NCBI RefSeq assembly: GCF_024228675.1
Contig: NZ_CP100463.1
Coordinates: 124,001 to 188,000 of the forward strand
Direction of reading: 5' to 3'
Source: Salinigranum marinum
GTDB lineage: Archaea > Halobacteriota > Halobacteria > Halobacteriales > Haloferacaceae
Length of the DNA: 64,000 nt
The notes beneath the pieces were generated by a model, which saw nothing but the letters and a program-made list of their open reading frames with translations, was not told where the DNA came from and made no database searches. This document shows, piece by piece, positions 25,073 through 33,835 of the stretch (its first letter is position 1; every line of letters begins with the position of its first letter). The position numbers were made by a program, and so were the translations under genes.

Positions 25073-26449
25073 ATGACTGTCGAGACGGTTATCGCGAACG
25101 GGACGCTCGTCACCGAACACGGAACCCGGGAGGGGGCGCTCGCGATCGACGAGGGACGCATCGTCGCGGTCGGAAAGCGCGACCGCCTGCCAGTGGCGGA
25201 CACGGTCGTCGACGCGACGGGGCAGTTGGTCATGCCCGGCGTCGTCGACCCGCACGTCCACGTCGGCGACCACGTCTCCCTGGACACGTACGAGACGGCG
25301 TCGAAGGCGGCGGCCCTCGGCGGCGTGACGACGTTCATCGACTTCGCGTGGCAGGGGTTCGACGGCGACGCCGGCCCGGACCCCGAGGTATCGCTGCTCG
25401 AGGGCATCGCGGACAAGCGCTCTCGGGCGGCGGCGTCTGTGGTCGACTTCGGCCTTCACGCCGGGCTCCTCCGCGAGGACCCGGCCGCGTTCGACTCGTT
25501 CCCCGACCTGGTCGAGGCCGGCGTGACCTCCGTGAAGATGTACACCGCTTACGAGTTCGGCCTGTCGCACGGCTTCATCCGTCGGGCGCTCGATCGACTG
25601 GCGGACCACGGGATCGTCGCCCTGTTCCACACGGAGGACGACTCGATCTGTGAGGCACTCACCGAGGAGTTACGGGCGGCGGGACGCACCGACGAGCGGT
25701 GGTATCCGCGGTCGCGCCCGGACTACACCGAGGCGATCGCCGCGAACGCCGCCGCCCGCATCGCACGCGAGGTCGGCGCGAAGTACTACGGTGTCCACAC
25801 CTCGTGCGAAGAGGCGGCCGACGTCCTCGCCGCACACCGCGACGACGGCACGAGGATCCGCGCGGAGACCTGCACGCACTACACGGCCCTCACCGACGAA
25901 CGGTACGAGTCCGACGGCGCGCTCCCGCGGATCGCCCCGCCGCTCCGGACGGCGGCGGACCGCGACGCGCTGTTCGAGCACCTCCGGCGCGGCAGTCTCC
26001 AGGTCGTCTCGACCGACCACGTCGCCCAGTCGGCGGCGACGAAGACCGCGTCGAACTGGTGGGAGGGCCCCTACGGCGCGAACGGCCTCCAGCGGAGCTT
26101 GCAGGTGTTTCAGGACGAAGCGGTCGCCGAACGGGGCCTCTCGTACCCGTTCGTCGTCCGCGTGATGTGCGCGAACCCCGCCCGGACGTTCGGTCTGCCG
26201 AACAAGGGGACGCTCGACCCCGGGACCGACGCCGACATCGTCCTGTTCGACCCGACCGCGTCCGACGAGATAACCGCCGGAGAAAACGCCTCGGTCGCCG
26301 ACTACAGCCTGTACGAGGGCCGGCAGGTGACGGGGCGGGTGACGAAGACGTTCGTCCGGGGGGAACTGGTCGCCGACGACGGCGCGGTCGTCGGGACGCC
26401 CGGCCACGGCAGGTTCGTCGAGCGAACCGTGCCGGAGTGGACCGCGTGA
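25073..26449 (+). CDS. Allantoinase / dihydropyrimidinase-type hydantoinase
   Basis: 458-residue cyclic amidohydrolase. Motifs are VMPGVVDPHVHVGDH (first metal His pair), VTSVKMYTAYEF with the carboxylated-Lys position, HTED, YYGVHTSCEEA, RAETCTHY and QVVSTDHVAQS with the metal Asp. The fold and the SVKMYTAYE segment are closer to dihydropyrimidinase/hydantoinase than to classical AllB, but being the only such enzyme within the uric acid cluster it is the best candidate for allantoin to allantoate. It follows uraD, with its own TATA-like box and a palindrome next to the start codon. A second, different hydantoinase lies at 61,879 in a mobile unit. Confidence 0.87.
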   Translation: MTVETVIANGTLVTEHGTREGALAIDEGRIVAVGKRDRLPVADTVVDATGQLVMPGVVDPHVHVGDHVSLDTYETASKAAALGGVTTFIDFAWQGFDGDAGPDPEVSLLEGIADKRSRAAASVVDFGLHAGLLREDPAAFDSFPDLVEAGVTSVKMYTAYEFGLSHGFIRRALDRLADHGIVALFHTEDDSICEALTEELRAAGRTDERWYPRSRPDYTEAIAANAAARIAREVGAKYYGVHTSCEEAADVLAAHRDDGTRIRAETCTHYTALTDERYESDGALPRIAPPLRTAADRDALFEHLRRGSLQVVSTDHVAQSAATKTASNWWEGPYGANGLQRSLQVFQDEAVAERGLSYPFVVRVMCANPARTFGLPNKGTLDPGTDADIVLFDPTASDEITAGENASVADYSLYEGRQVTGRVTKTFVRGELVADDGAVVGTPGHGRFVERTVPEWTA

Positions 26450-26494
26450 GGGCTCGTCGGGCGGCGCGAGACGGTTCCCAACCGGGTGGTTCGT

Positions 26495-26950
26495 TCAGTC
26501 GAGGGCCAGCGTGATCGGCTGGACGCCCTCCTGGAGGGTCAGTTCTTCGAGTTCGCGGAGCTCCGACCGGGTCGCGTCGACCATCGCGAAGTGGTTCCCC
26601 GCGAGTTCGCCGGCGGGGCTCTTGAAACACGTCGGGCCGCAGGGGAAGAGGATCTCCTGTTCGTTCCGGAACCCGGGGTACAACAGGAGATCCCCCCGCG
26701 AGGGGTAGACGGTGTGGTTCTCCCGGGGAACCGCGGGCAGGTCGATGTCGTCGATGTTCATCCACGTCGCGTGGCCGCTCCAGCGGACGTGCATCAACTC
26801 TGTCCGCAGTGGCAGGAGGTCGCGGACGGTCTCAACGGTTCGCGGGGCTTCCTCGGGGAGTAGCGTCGCGGTGAACTCGAACGCCCCGTCGGCGATCGTC
26901 AGCGTCAGTGCGCCCGGGCCAGCGTCGGCGTTCGTCTCAGTGGATCTCAT
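26495..26950 (-). CDS. DUF3830 family protein
   Basis: 151-residue protein of the DUF3830 family, predicted to have a cyclophilin-like barrel. Family features are LPEEAPRTVETVRDLLPL, HVRWSGHATWMNID, PRENHTVYPSRGDLLLYPG and EILFPCGPTCFKSPAGELAGNHFAMV. The ATG at 26,950 gives family length; codons further upstream look non-coding. Genes of this family accompany hydantoinases and M20 carbamoylases in other organisms (general knowledge, unverified here). It is convergent with the allantoinase-type gene and divergent from the IclR regulator, sharing a 343-base control region. No catalytic function can be assigned. Confidence 0.82.
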   Translation of the reverse strand: MRSTETNADAGPGALTLTIADGAFEFTATLLPEEAPRTVETVRDLLPLRTELMHVRWSGHATWMNIDDIDLPAVPRENHTVYPSRGDLLLYPGFRNEQEILFPCGPTCFKSPAGELAGNHFAMVDATRSELRELEELTLQEGVQPITLALD

Positions 26951-27293
26951 GGTGGGTCGTATTCGAGCGGAGCGATCTGTCGGGGGGACCCCACAGGCCG
27001 CCGTCTCCGGGTGTCGTTCTCGACGCGGGTCACTAAACGTTTCAGTATCACACAGCAGTTGCCGCCGGGGCGCGCTCGGGTGTGGTTTCTCCACCACTGC
27101 GGGCGATTCCAGCCTCGTGGGGGCGGGCGGAGGAGTACACAGACCGGACCCACGATCGACCCGTCGGAGCCGCCGATGTAGAATCGGATGGAGCACCCCG
27201 TTTATCGAATATTGTAGCCAGAACGTCCAGCAGATAGCGGTTCTCGTTTGGAATATGAAAACAATCAAGTGGTAACCCACGGAATCGTGTGCC
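26951..27293. promoter_or_regulatory. Divergent control region between DUF3830 and IclR genes
   Basis: 343 bases without a gene. The right part is AT-rich (TTTATCGAATATTGTAG near 27,201 and TTTGGAATATGAAAACAATC near 27,248) and should contain the IclR promoter. AGAAC and GTTCT form a loose dyad about 27,220-27,244. Autoregulation of the IclR gene from here would be typical of the family. No stronger repeat was found. Confidence 0.4.
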
Positions 27294-28115
27294 ATGAACC
27301 AGCGCCCCGGGACGAACGGCGGGCGGGAGTTGAAGACCGTCAGGACGGCGACCGAGGTGATCGACGCCCTCTTGGACGGCGGTCCGTGCGGCGTCACGGA
27401 GCTCGCAACCCGCCTGTCGCTCCCGAAGAGCACGGTGTACACCCAGCTCAACACGCTCCGCAACGGCGGGTTCGTCACGAAGGACGGCGACGAGTACCAG
27501 CTCTCGTACAAGTTCTTGACCCTGGGCGAGTACGTGCGAAACGAGACGACGCTGTACCAGGTGGCACGGACGGAAGTCGACAGGCTGGCCGACGAAACCG
27601 GCCAGTACGCACATCTCGTCACCGAGGAGCACGGCCGCGGGATCGACCTCTACAAGGCCAGAGGCGAGACCGGCGTCGGCGACACGTACCAGGCCACGAA
27701 GCTTCAGCGGCGCGATCACCTCCACATCACCGCCTCGGGGAAAGCCATTCTGGCCCACCTGCCCCGCCAGCGCGTCGACGAGATCGTCGACGAACACGGG
27801 CTGGGCGGACGGACCGACGAGACCATCACCGACCGTGAGACGCTGTACGAGCGGCTGTCCGAGATACGCGAACGTGGGTACGCGTACAACGACGAGGAGG
27901 AGGTTGTCGGGCTCCGAGCGGTCGGCGCGCCGATCAGACGGGCAGACGGCGCGGTCCTCGGATCGATCAGCGTCTCCGGGCCGACGAGCTTCGTGCAGGG
28001 CGACCGCTTCGAGACGGCGCTCCCGGAGCTCGTGACGAGCGCGGCGAACGTGATCGAGGTGAACATCAACATGGACGACATGCGGTCCGAGCTCTCCGAA
28101 ACCGGGTCCCGGTGA
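27294..28115 (+). CDS. IclR family transcriptional regulator
   Basis: 273-residue IclR-type regulator. The N-terminal winged helix (about residues 15-75) has TATEVIDALLDGGPCGVTELA, the recognition helix LPKSTVYTQLNTL and the wing GGFVTKDGDEYQLSYKFL. The effector domain (about 90-265) has GQYAHLVTEEHGRG, HLHITASGKAILAHLP, RERGYAYNDEEEVVGLRAVGAPI and SISVSGPTSF, all standard. IclR proteins of catabolic clusters bind the pathway substrate or an intermediate and repress or activate neighbouring operons. Allantoin-pathway repressors such as AllR are of this family, so control of the purine genes upstream is likely, perhaps through the GTCCGC-type dyads. Target and ligand are inferred. Confidence 0.92.
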   Translation: MNQRPGTNGGRELKTVRTATEVIDALLDGGPCGVTELATRLSLPKSTVYTQLNTLRNGGFVTKDGDEYQLSYKFLTLGEYVRNETTLYQVARTEVDRLADETGQYAHLVTEEHGRGIDLYKARGETGVGDTYQATKLQRRDHLHITASGKAILAHLPRQRVDEIVDEHGLGGRTDETITDRETLYERLSEIRERGYAYNDEEEVVGLRAVGAPIRRADGAVLGSISVSGPTSFVQGDRFETALPELVTSAANVIEVNINMDDMRSELSETGSR

Positions 28116-28918
28116 GGACGTCACGTCGACGTGTCCGACGGCGTGTCTCGTGAACCCGCGTTCGGATATCTCGGACGGTCCTCACCCCGCGTTCGAGGCC
28201 GGACCGGCCGCCGGTCAGTTCGAAATCAGTTACAGCCCTACTCGTGTAACACCTCGGCGTCGGAACCGAGAGACTCCCGACCAGACGAGGACGCCCTGGG
28301 ATCGTCGGTCCGCCGATCAGCCCTCGACGCGGTCGGTCACCGTTCGATCGGCCGGTAGTCGACGCAGCCTATACCCGGATTAGTATTGCTATTTAGAAAC
28401 AATACTATTACGCGGAGCACCCGTCGACCGATCCGCGACCGACGGAGCGATCGGGCCATCCAGATGCGTGTGAGACAACGTTTCGACGGGAGTCAGACCG
28501 ACGAAGGCAGGACCATACCCGGTTCTAATCGAACGAACTGTGCCCGATTTCGAAGGATTCGACCGGAGGCCGGTCGTCCGGACGGCGGTGTCTCACAGCG
28601 AGTTTGCTTGTGAGTCGCCGTCGCTGTCTCGGTCGCCCGTCCTTCGAGAAGACCGACACTGCCGGGTGTTTCTTCGGCATTTATATTGCATATTAATTGC
28701 AATATAAATCGCCCTCGAACCGGGCCACGGTCCCATTGCCCCGACCGGGCTCGCTGCAGCGGTCGGGGGAGTCACGCGCCGTCTCACGAGTGCGGTCGGC
28801 ACGGCCATCGTCCTCGCGGATATCGAGAGCGATCGCGCGCGACAGATCCACGTCCCGGCTCCGAGATCAGTCGTGATACTGGGAGCGTCGGCGAACCGGG
28901 ACACGGCCGAGGGCCGTC
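28116..28918. other. Convergent intergenic region with palindrome and ORF-like stretch
   Basis: About 800 bases between the IclR gene and a minus-strand membrane protein gene. It holds a strong AT-rich palindrome (listed separately). Directly after it, plus-strand positions 28,708-28,900 read as protein-like sequence (PTGLAAAVGGVTRRLTSAVG, TAIVLADIESDRARQIHVP) with GC-ending codons, but no ATG, GTG or TTG lies in that frame before 28,873. It may be a decayed gene fragment. The left 500 bases show only short AT-rich patches (28,380-28,410) and nothing recognisable. Confidence 0.35.
28679..28709. repeat. Perfect 12-bp AT-rich inverted repeat
   Basis: ATTTATATTGCA (28,679-28,690) and TGCAATATAAAT (28,698-28,709) are perfectly complementary arms separated by TATTAAT. 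Each arm contains a TATA-like core facing outward, so the site could be a two-way promoter or an operator. It lies between two convergent genes, where no promoter is needed for either, which makes it an orphan control element. Dyads of this size are too long to be chance in such a GC-rich background. Confidence 0.6.
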
Positions 28919-30496
28919 TCAGCCGGTCGCCGACGCGTTCGTCGCGTTGCCCTGGACGACACGGACGGTCTCGTTGCCGTAGAGTTCGAGAGTCTCGACG
29001 ACCGTTCCGTTCGGGGCGACCCGCTCGACGACGAGCGTGGGCGTCCGATCCGCCGCGTCGCTCTCCCCCTCGGGCGACGCCGTGACGCGCTCACCTTCGA
29101 GGAAGGCGGTCACCTCCGCGGTCGTACTGACTTCGTGGACGTCGCTCGACCGGGCGTTGACGAACGCGATGTACGCGATGCCGCTGCTGTCGCTCGGGAC
29201 GACCCGCACCTCCCAGTAGAGCTGCCCGTCGACGACGACGGGGATCGGTTCGGACGGGGTGAACCGGTTCCAGTCGGTCGTCCGCGCGGCCTGTCTGACG
29301 TAGTCGGTCGCCTTGCGTGCGCCGAACAGTGACTGCCGCGGGGAATAGCTCTCGTACTCGCCGGTTCGACCATCGACCGTCCACACCTCCTTGAGCCCCT
29401 GTGCCTGGCCGTACGGTTCGACTGCGACGACGTACTCCGGCCCCTCGGTCGTGAACACGAGGAACGGCTGGTCGTTCCCCTCGCCGGGGACCGGAGCGAC
29501 CTCGATCTCGTCTTCGTGGCTGGTGAACGTGTTGACGATGCCGTTGCGGTACTTCGTCGCGGCGACCTTCTCGCGGGCCAACGCGAAGGGGTAGAGCTTC
29601 TGTTCTTCTAAGACTGAGTGGCCGCGGGCTTCGGCGGGTGAGAGGTCCTCGACGTCCCCGTCCGGGCCGATCAACACCACACCACCCCACTCGGGCGTCG
29701 TGTACGGCAGCGGGAGCCAGTGGAACACCGGCTTCGTGTACGGCACCGCGACGTACTGGTCACCCTCGTGGACGACCATGAACGGGTCGCCGTACTCGAC
29801 CAGGTAGTTCGCCTGTTTCAGCATCGCGAACCGATAGTTGTTGTAAAAGGCCGGTCCGACGCCCTTGTCGAGGTCGCCGACGACCGTGTCGACCTCGGCG
29901 TTCTGCTGGGTCACGTCCACGAGGACGGTCCCGTGTTGGCGTTTGGTGTAGTGGTTGTACGCGCCGTCGGGGGCGAGCGCGTACGACCAGTACGGCGTGC
30001 CGTTCCGAACGGTGATGTCGCCGCCCTGGATACGATACTGCGGGAAGTTGAGCGTGTTCGAGGCGTACCGCGAGGCGACGCTCTTGGTCACCACGCGGGG
30101 CTTCGCCGGGTCGGTCTCGCTCAGGTTCCCCGTCGTGGCCGCACGGTCCATGGTCGTCTTGCCGATGTCCTCGCCGGCGAGCAGGCCGGCCACACCCGCA
30201 CCCGAGACGAGCACGACGACGAACACCACGACCCCGAACTGACCGCTCACGAGTGAGCCGAAGGACCGTCGGGCGAACAGGGCGATCCCGAGGCCGACCA
30301 GGGCGGCGAACGGCAGTATCGGTGTCGTGTAGACGCCGTAGACGATCCCGTGAAGCCATGGCCGGAAGTACCACGCGAGGGCGAGCGCGACGCCGGTCGC
30401 AACGAGCGCGAGCCCGGCGAACCGCCGGGGGTTCTCCGCGCGCAATCGCCCGAGACGATCCGCTCCCGCGAGGAGGAGTTCGCCGATGGAGGGCAT
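28919..30496 (-). CDS. Membrane-anchored protein with large extracytoplasmic domain
   Basis: 525-residue protein of unknown function. Three hydrophobic segments lie in the first ~110 residues: FAGLALVATGVALALAWYF, GVYTTPILPFAALVGLGIAL and FGVVVFVVVLVSGAGVAGLL. A ~400-residue acidic domain follows, rich in aromatic beta strands (YWSYALAPDGAYNHYTKRQH, VFHWLPLPYTTPEWGGVVL). The domain is probably outside the cell, with NGT/NAT sites that could be glycosylated near the C-terminus. It has no catalytic motif that I recognise and stands alone, with convergent IclR on one side and a divergent universal stress protein gene on the other. Haloarchaea encode similar conserved membrane proteins, but I cannot name a function. 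Confidence 0.75.
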   Translation of the reverse strand: MPSIGELLLAGADRLGRLRAENPRRFAGLALVATGVALALAWYFRPWLHGIVYGVYTTPILPFAALVGLGIALFARRSFGSLVSGQFGVVVFVVVLVSGAGVAGLLAGEDIGKTTMDRAATTGNLSETDPAKPRVVTKSVASRYASNTLNFPQYRIQGGDITVRNGTPYWSYALAPDGAYNHYTKRQHGTVLVDVTQQNAEVDTVVGDLDKGVGPAFYNNYRFAMLKQANYLVEYGDPFMVVHEGDQYVAVPYTKPVFHWLPLPYTTPEWGGVVLIGPDGDVEDLSPAEARGHSVLEEQKLYPFALAREKVAATKYRNGIVNTFTSHEDEIEVAPVPGEGNDQPFLVFTTEGPEYVVAVEPYGQAQGLKEVWTVDGRTGEYESYSPRQSLFGARKATDYVRQAARTTDWNRFTPSEPIPVVVDGQLYWEVRVVPSDSSGIAYIAFVNARSSDVHEVSTTAEVTAFLEGERVTASPEGESDAADRTPTLVVERVAPNGTVVETLELYGNETVRVVQGNATNASATG

Positions 30497-30719
30497 GTGT
30501 CACGGCGTCGTGATCGAACGCTCATTACTGTACCGACATCCGACAAGCGCGAGAATCCAGGCGGGACCGACCCCTTGCGGGCGACGCCGCGCCCCGCGGG
30601 GGCGGGCAACGTCAGGCGAACGCAGTCGAGGTCCGACTCGTGTCAGTCGCGATCGTTCGTGCCCGGTGGCTCCGGCGTCGTTGTTTTATGACTGTCTCCG
30701 TGCTATGCGGAGGTGAGAC

Positions 30720-31625
30720 ATGTACGACCGCATCCTCGTTCCGACCGATGGCAGCGATCACGCCGTTCGGGCCGCCGAACACGCCCTCTATCTCGCGGAT
30801 GCCTTCGATGCGACGGTGCACGTGATCAGCGTCGTCGACGTCCAGGAGGCGGCCGGTCCGTTCAGCGCCGGCGGCGTGGACCAGTCGTTCATCGCGCGCC
30901 TCGAAGCGAACGCCGAATCGACGATCGACGAGATCGAAGCCGCGGGCGACGGCAGCGCCCCGATCGAGTCGACGGTCCGCAAGGGTGAGCCGACCGCGGA
31001 GATACTCGCGTACGCGGACGACCACGACGTCGACCTCGTCGTGATGGGGACACACGGCCGCCGCGGGCTCCGTCGCGTCATCGCCGGGAGCGTAACCGAA
31101 CGCGTCGTTCGAACCGCCGACGTCCCCGTGATCACGGTGAGCGCGAACGAGCGAAGCCGCGTCGACGGTGGGTACGACGAACTCCTCGTGCCGACGGACG
31201 GGAGCGAGCCGGCGACCGCGGCCGTCGCCCACGGGCTCGCGATCGCGGAACACACCGGCGCTCGCGTCCACGCGGTGAACGTCGTCGATGTCGGAGCGCT
31301 CGTCGCCGGTCCGGAGTACGCGCCGTCGGCCGAACTGGGAGCGCACCTCGAAGCCGCCGGCGAGGCGGCGACCGGGGACATCGCGGAGCGCGCACGGGAC
31401 CGTGGACTCGACGTGGTCACGGCGGTCGAGACCGGGGTTCCGGCTCGCGCGCTCCTCGCGTACGCCGACGAACACGACATCGACGTCGTCACGATGGGCA
31501 CACGCGGGCGGACCGGGCTCAGTCGGTACGTCCTAGGCAGTACGGCCGGCCGCGTGATCCGGGACGCCGAGATGCCGGTGCTCTCGCTCAACGTCCGAGG
31601 CCCGGGAGCCGACGAGTCGGCCTGA
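30720..31625 (+). CDS. Universal stress protein, tandem UspA domains
   Basis: 301-residue cytosolic protein of two UspA domains. Domain one (about 1-140) begins MYDRILVPTDGSDHAVRAAE and ends with the ATP-binding loop GTHGRRGLRRVIAGSVTERV. Domain two (about 150-290) begins YDELLVPTDGSEPATAAVAH and ends GTRGRTGLSRYVLGSTAGRV. Both keep the G-2x-G-9x-G(S/T) nucleotide motif, so ATP binding is expected. A TTTTATG box about 30 bases upstream of the ATG (near 30,683) is a TATA candidate. It is divergent from the membrane protein gene. Role: general stress response; the exact trigger is unknown. Confidence 0.92.
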   Translation: MYDRILVPTDGSDHAVRAAEHALYLADAFDATVHVISVVDVQEAAGPFSAGGVDQSFIARLEANAESTIDEIEAAGDGSAPIESTVRKGEPTAEILAYADDHDVDLVVMGTHGRRGLRRVIAGSVTERVVRTADVPVITVSANERSRVDGGYDELLVPTDGSEPATAAVAHGLAIAEHTGARVHAVNVVDVGALVAGPEYAPSAELGAHLEAAGEAATGDIAERARDRGLDVVTAVETGVPARALLAYADEHDIDVVTMGTRGRTGLSRYVLGSTAGRVIRDAEMPVLSLNVRGPGADESA

Positions 31626-31741
31626 GCGGCTCCCGACGACGCTCCGGACGGGACCGGTCACGGGCGACCGTTATCTGAATCGAGGCGCTAAGACCCCACC
31701 CGCAAGCGCGAGCCGTCAGGCGAGCGGTAGAGTAGGGTAGT

Positions 31742-32500
31742 TCACTGCGCCATGTAGCCACCGTCGACCGGGTACGACGTGCCGGTGACGAACGAGGCCT
31801 CGTCGGAGCAGAGCCAGACGACCGCGTTGGCGATCTCTTCCGGCGTCCCCATCCGCCCGAGCGGCTGCATCTGCACGAACCCTTCGATCGAGTCGGGGTC
31901 CGCCTCGGCGGCGCGCTGGACCATCGCCGTGTCGATGACGCCGGGACAGACCGCGTTGACGCGGACGTTCTCCGCCGCGTACTGCGTCGCGGCGACCTTC
32001 GTCAACCCGAGCACCCCGTGTTTGCTCGCGACGTACGGCGTCCCCCCGGCGGCGACGAGGCCGGCGATCGACGAGGTGTTGACGATCGCTCCACCGCCGT
32101 GTTCGACCATCTCCTGGAGTTCGTACTTCATGCACAGCCACACGCCCTTCAGGTTGATGTCGATCACTCGGTCCCAGTTGTCTTCGGTCTGCTCTGCGAG
32201 CGGGTCGTCGCGGCCTTCGATCCCCGCGTTGTTGTGGGCGATGTCGACGCTCCCGTACGTCTCGACGGCGGTCTGCACCATCGCCTCGACGTGGGCCGGA
32301 TCGCTCACGTCCGTCTCGACGAACGTCGCCGTCCCCCCGTCGGACTCGATCTCGTCGACGACGCGCTGCCCCTCGTCACCGACGACGTCCGCGACGACGA
32401 CGTTCGCGCCCTCTCGGGCGAACCGCGCCGCTGTCTCCTTCCCGATCCCCGATGCGGCACCGGTCACGATTGCCGTCTTGTCAGCAAGGTCGTACGCCAT
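31742..32500 (-). CDS. SDR family NAD(P)-dependent oxidoreductase
   Basis: 252-residue classical short-chain dehydrogenase. The cofactor motif TGAASGIG is at residues 13-20. Asp38 at the end of strand two suggests NAD preference, with the NNAG motif near residue 90, a catalytic Ser in NTSSIAG and YVASK as the catalytic Tyr/Lys. The C-terminal PGVIDTAMV and SFVTGTSYPVDGGYMAQ match glucose/3-oxoacyl-reductase-like SDRs. Full length. It stands alone between the stress protein gene and a small membrane protein gene, so the substrate cannot be guessed. Confidence 0.92.
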   Translation of the reverse strand: MAYDLADKTAIVTGAASGIGKETAARFAREGANVVVADVVGDEGQRVVDEIESDGGTATFVETDVSDPAHVEAMVQTAVETYGSVDIAHNNAGIEGRDDPLAEQTEDNWDRVIDINLKGVWLCMKYELQEMVEHGGGAIVNTSSIAGLVAAGGTPYVASKHGVLGLTKVAATQYAAENVRVNAVCPGVIDTAMVQRAAEADPDSIEGFVQMQPLGRMGTPEEIANAVVWLCSDEASFVTGTSYPVDGGYMAQ

Positions 32501-32608
32501 GGCTCCAGTTGCGCCCGCCGAAGAAATGTAGTTTTACAGTCATTCTCGGAGATCGGGAACGAACCTGACTGGCCGACCAGAACCGGGATCGCTTCGGCCA
32601 CCGTGCGC

Positions 32609-33064
32609 TCAGGAGTCCCCGAGGAGCGCCGACCGACGGAGGATGCGGAGAGATCGCCGAATGAGGGCACCAGTCCCGTACGCGAGCGTGCCGAAGAAGA
32701 CGGCCGCAGTGCCGAACACAGCGAGACTGACCGGGTCGAAGAAGAACGCGAGCTCTTCGGCGACCCCCCGTTCCGAGAGTCCGAGGAACGCCCAGTCGGC
32801 GTGAAACCCGAGATACGGCGCGAAGAGCGCGAGCCACGCGACGACCAGGCCACCGCTCCGGTAGCCGACCACCGTCGCGACGGCGAGGCCGACGAGCGTC
32901 GCGTCCCCCGGAAGGATGAGGACCCCCCCGGAGACGGCGAACAGATCGACGGCGTAGGCGACGAACGTGGCGACGGCGAGACCGACCGCACCGAGGAGGG
33001 CGAGGGTGCGCTCGAAGCGACTGTGCGCGGAACCGAGAAGCAGTTCACGGAGCGGAGGGACCAT
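32609..33064 (-). CDS. Small multi-spanning membrane protein
   Basis: 151 residues with four predicted transmembrane segments: LALLGAVGLAVATFVAYAVD, ATLVGLAVATVVGYRSGG, LVVAWLALFAPYLGF and VSLAVFGTAAVFFGTLAYG, then a basic C-terminal tail. It resembles haloarchaeal conserved membrane proteins of unknown role. It is the first of two adjacent minus-strand membrane genes but is separated from each neighbour by more than 100 bases, so operon membership is unclear. Confidence 0.7.
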   Translation of the reverse strand: MVPPLRELLLGSAHSRFERTLALLGAVGLAVATFVAYAVDLFAVSGGVLILPGDATLVGLAVATVVGYRSGGLVVAWLALFAPYLGFHADWAFLGLSERGVAEELAFFFDPVSLAVFGTAAVFFGTLAYGTGALIRRSLRILRRSALLGDS

Positions 33065-33205
33065 ACCGACGCTTCGAGCCGGGGAGGCAACTGTTCTGTG
33101 GCACCCAAACGGCCGGCCAGCCTGGTCGACGCCGACGTGATCGGTGCTCCGTGCCCCGACGAAGGGGGGCAGAACCCGCCACGGAGAGACACACGGCTAC
33201 GGGAC

Positions 33206-33616
33206 TCACTCCGACTCGCGGGATCGTTCCGCGCGGCGAGGAGCCGCGTCGGCTGTCGACTCCACCCGTCTGTCGGCATCGAGGAGTCTGTCGAGTCGCG
33301 CCTCGAACTCCGCGTCGGAGAGTTCGCCGTCGGCGTACCGCTGTTTGAGCCTATCGACCGGGTTCGTCCGCTCGGGACTGTCAGTCCGCTCACCGCCGTC
33401 GCTTCCGGACCGACCCACCAGACGCAGTCGGAGCCAGCGCACGCCGATCCAGAGCGAGAAGACGAGGAGAACGCCGGCTGCGACGGCACCGGCCATCGTA
33501 CCGGACAGCCGGCCGACGTACCACAGTGCGGCGACGATGACCAGCGTGTCGGCACCGAACGCGAGGAAGGTGCCCAGCACGAACCCGGTGAGGACGCGCG
33601 GTTCGGACCGTGTCAC
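33206..33616 (-). CDS. Membrane protein with C-terminal SHOCT-type segment
   Basis: 136 residues starting at a GTG. Two transmembrane segments (VLGTFLAFGADTLVIVAALWYVG and AGAVAAGVLLVFSLWIGVRWL) are followed by an acidic linker and a short helical SHOCT-like motif (PVDRLKQRYADGELSDAEFEARLDRLL). SHOCT motifs are small oligomerisation helices common at the ends of haloarchaeal membrane proteins. Function unknown. The start is supported because the next upstream ATG reads into a stop. Confidence 0.78.
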   Translation of the reverse strand: MTRSEPRVLTGFVLGTFLAFGADTLVIVAALWYVGRLSGTMAGAVAAGVLLVFSLWIGVRWLRLRLVGRSGSDGGERTDSPERTNPVDRLKQRYADGELSDAEFEARLDRLLDADRRVESTADAAPRRAERSRESE

Positions 33617-33835
33617 GTCGACATGTCTGCTCCGCTGTCACTTGATGGTTCTGTTCGCGCGCCGACGCCCAGTACGGCGAACGCCGCGGTGGGACGCGTC
33701 GGGGAAGGGTGCAAAACCGGCGGGTGTGACAGCGCCCGACGAACGGGACGCCGTGCAACCGCGCGACACCTTCCGGGAGGGCGTACCGACGACAGCGCGT
33801 GTCGTCGCCAAAGCCGTCACGAAACGTTCAGGTCG

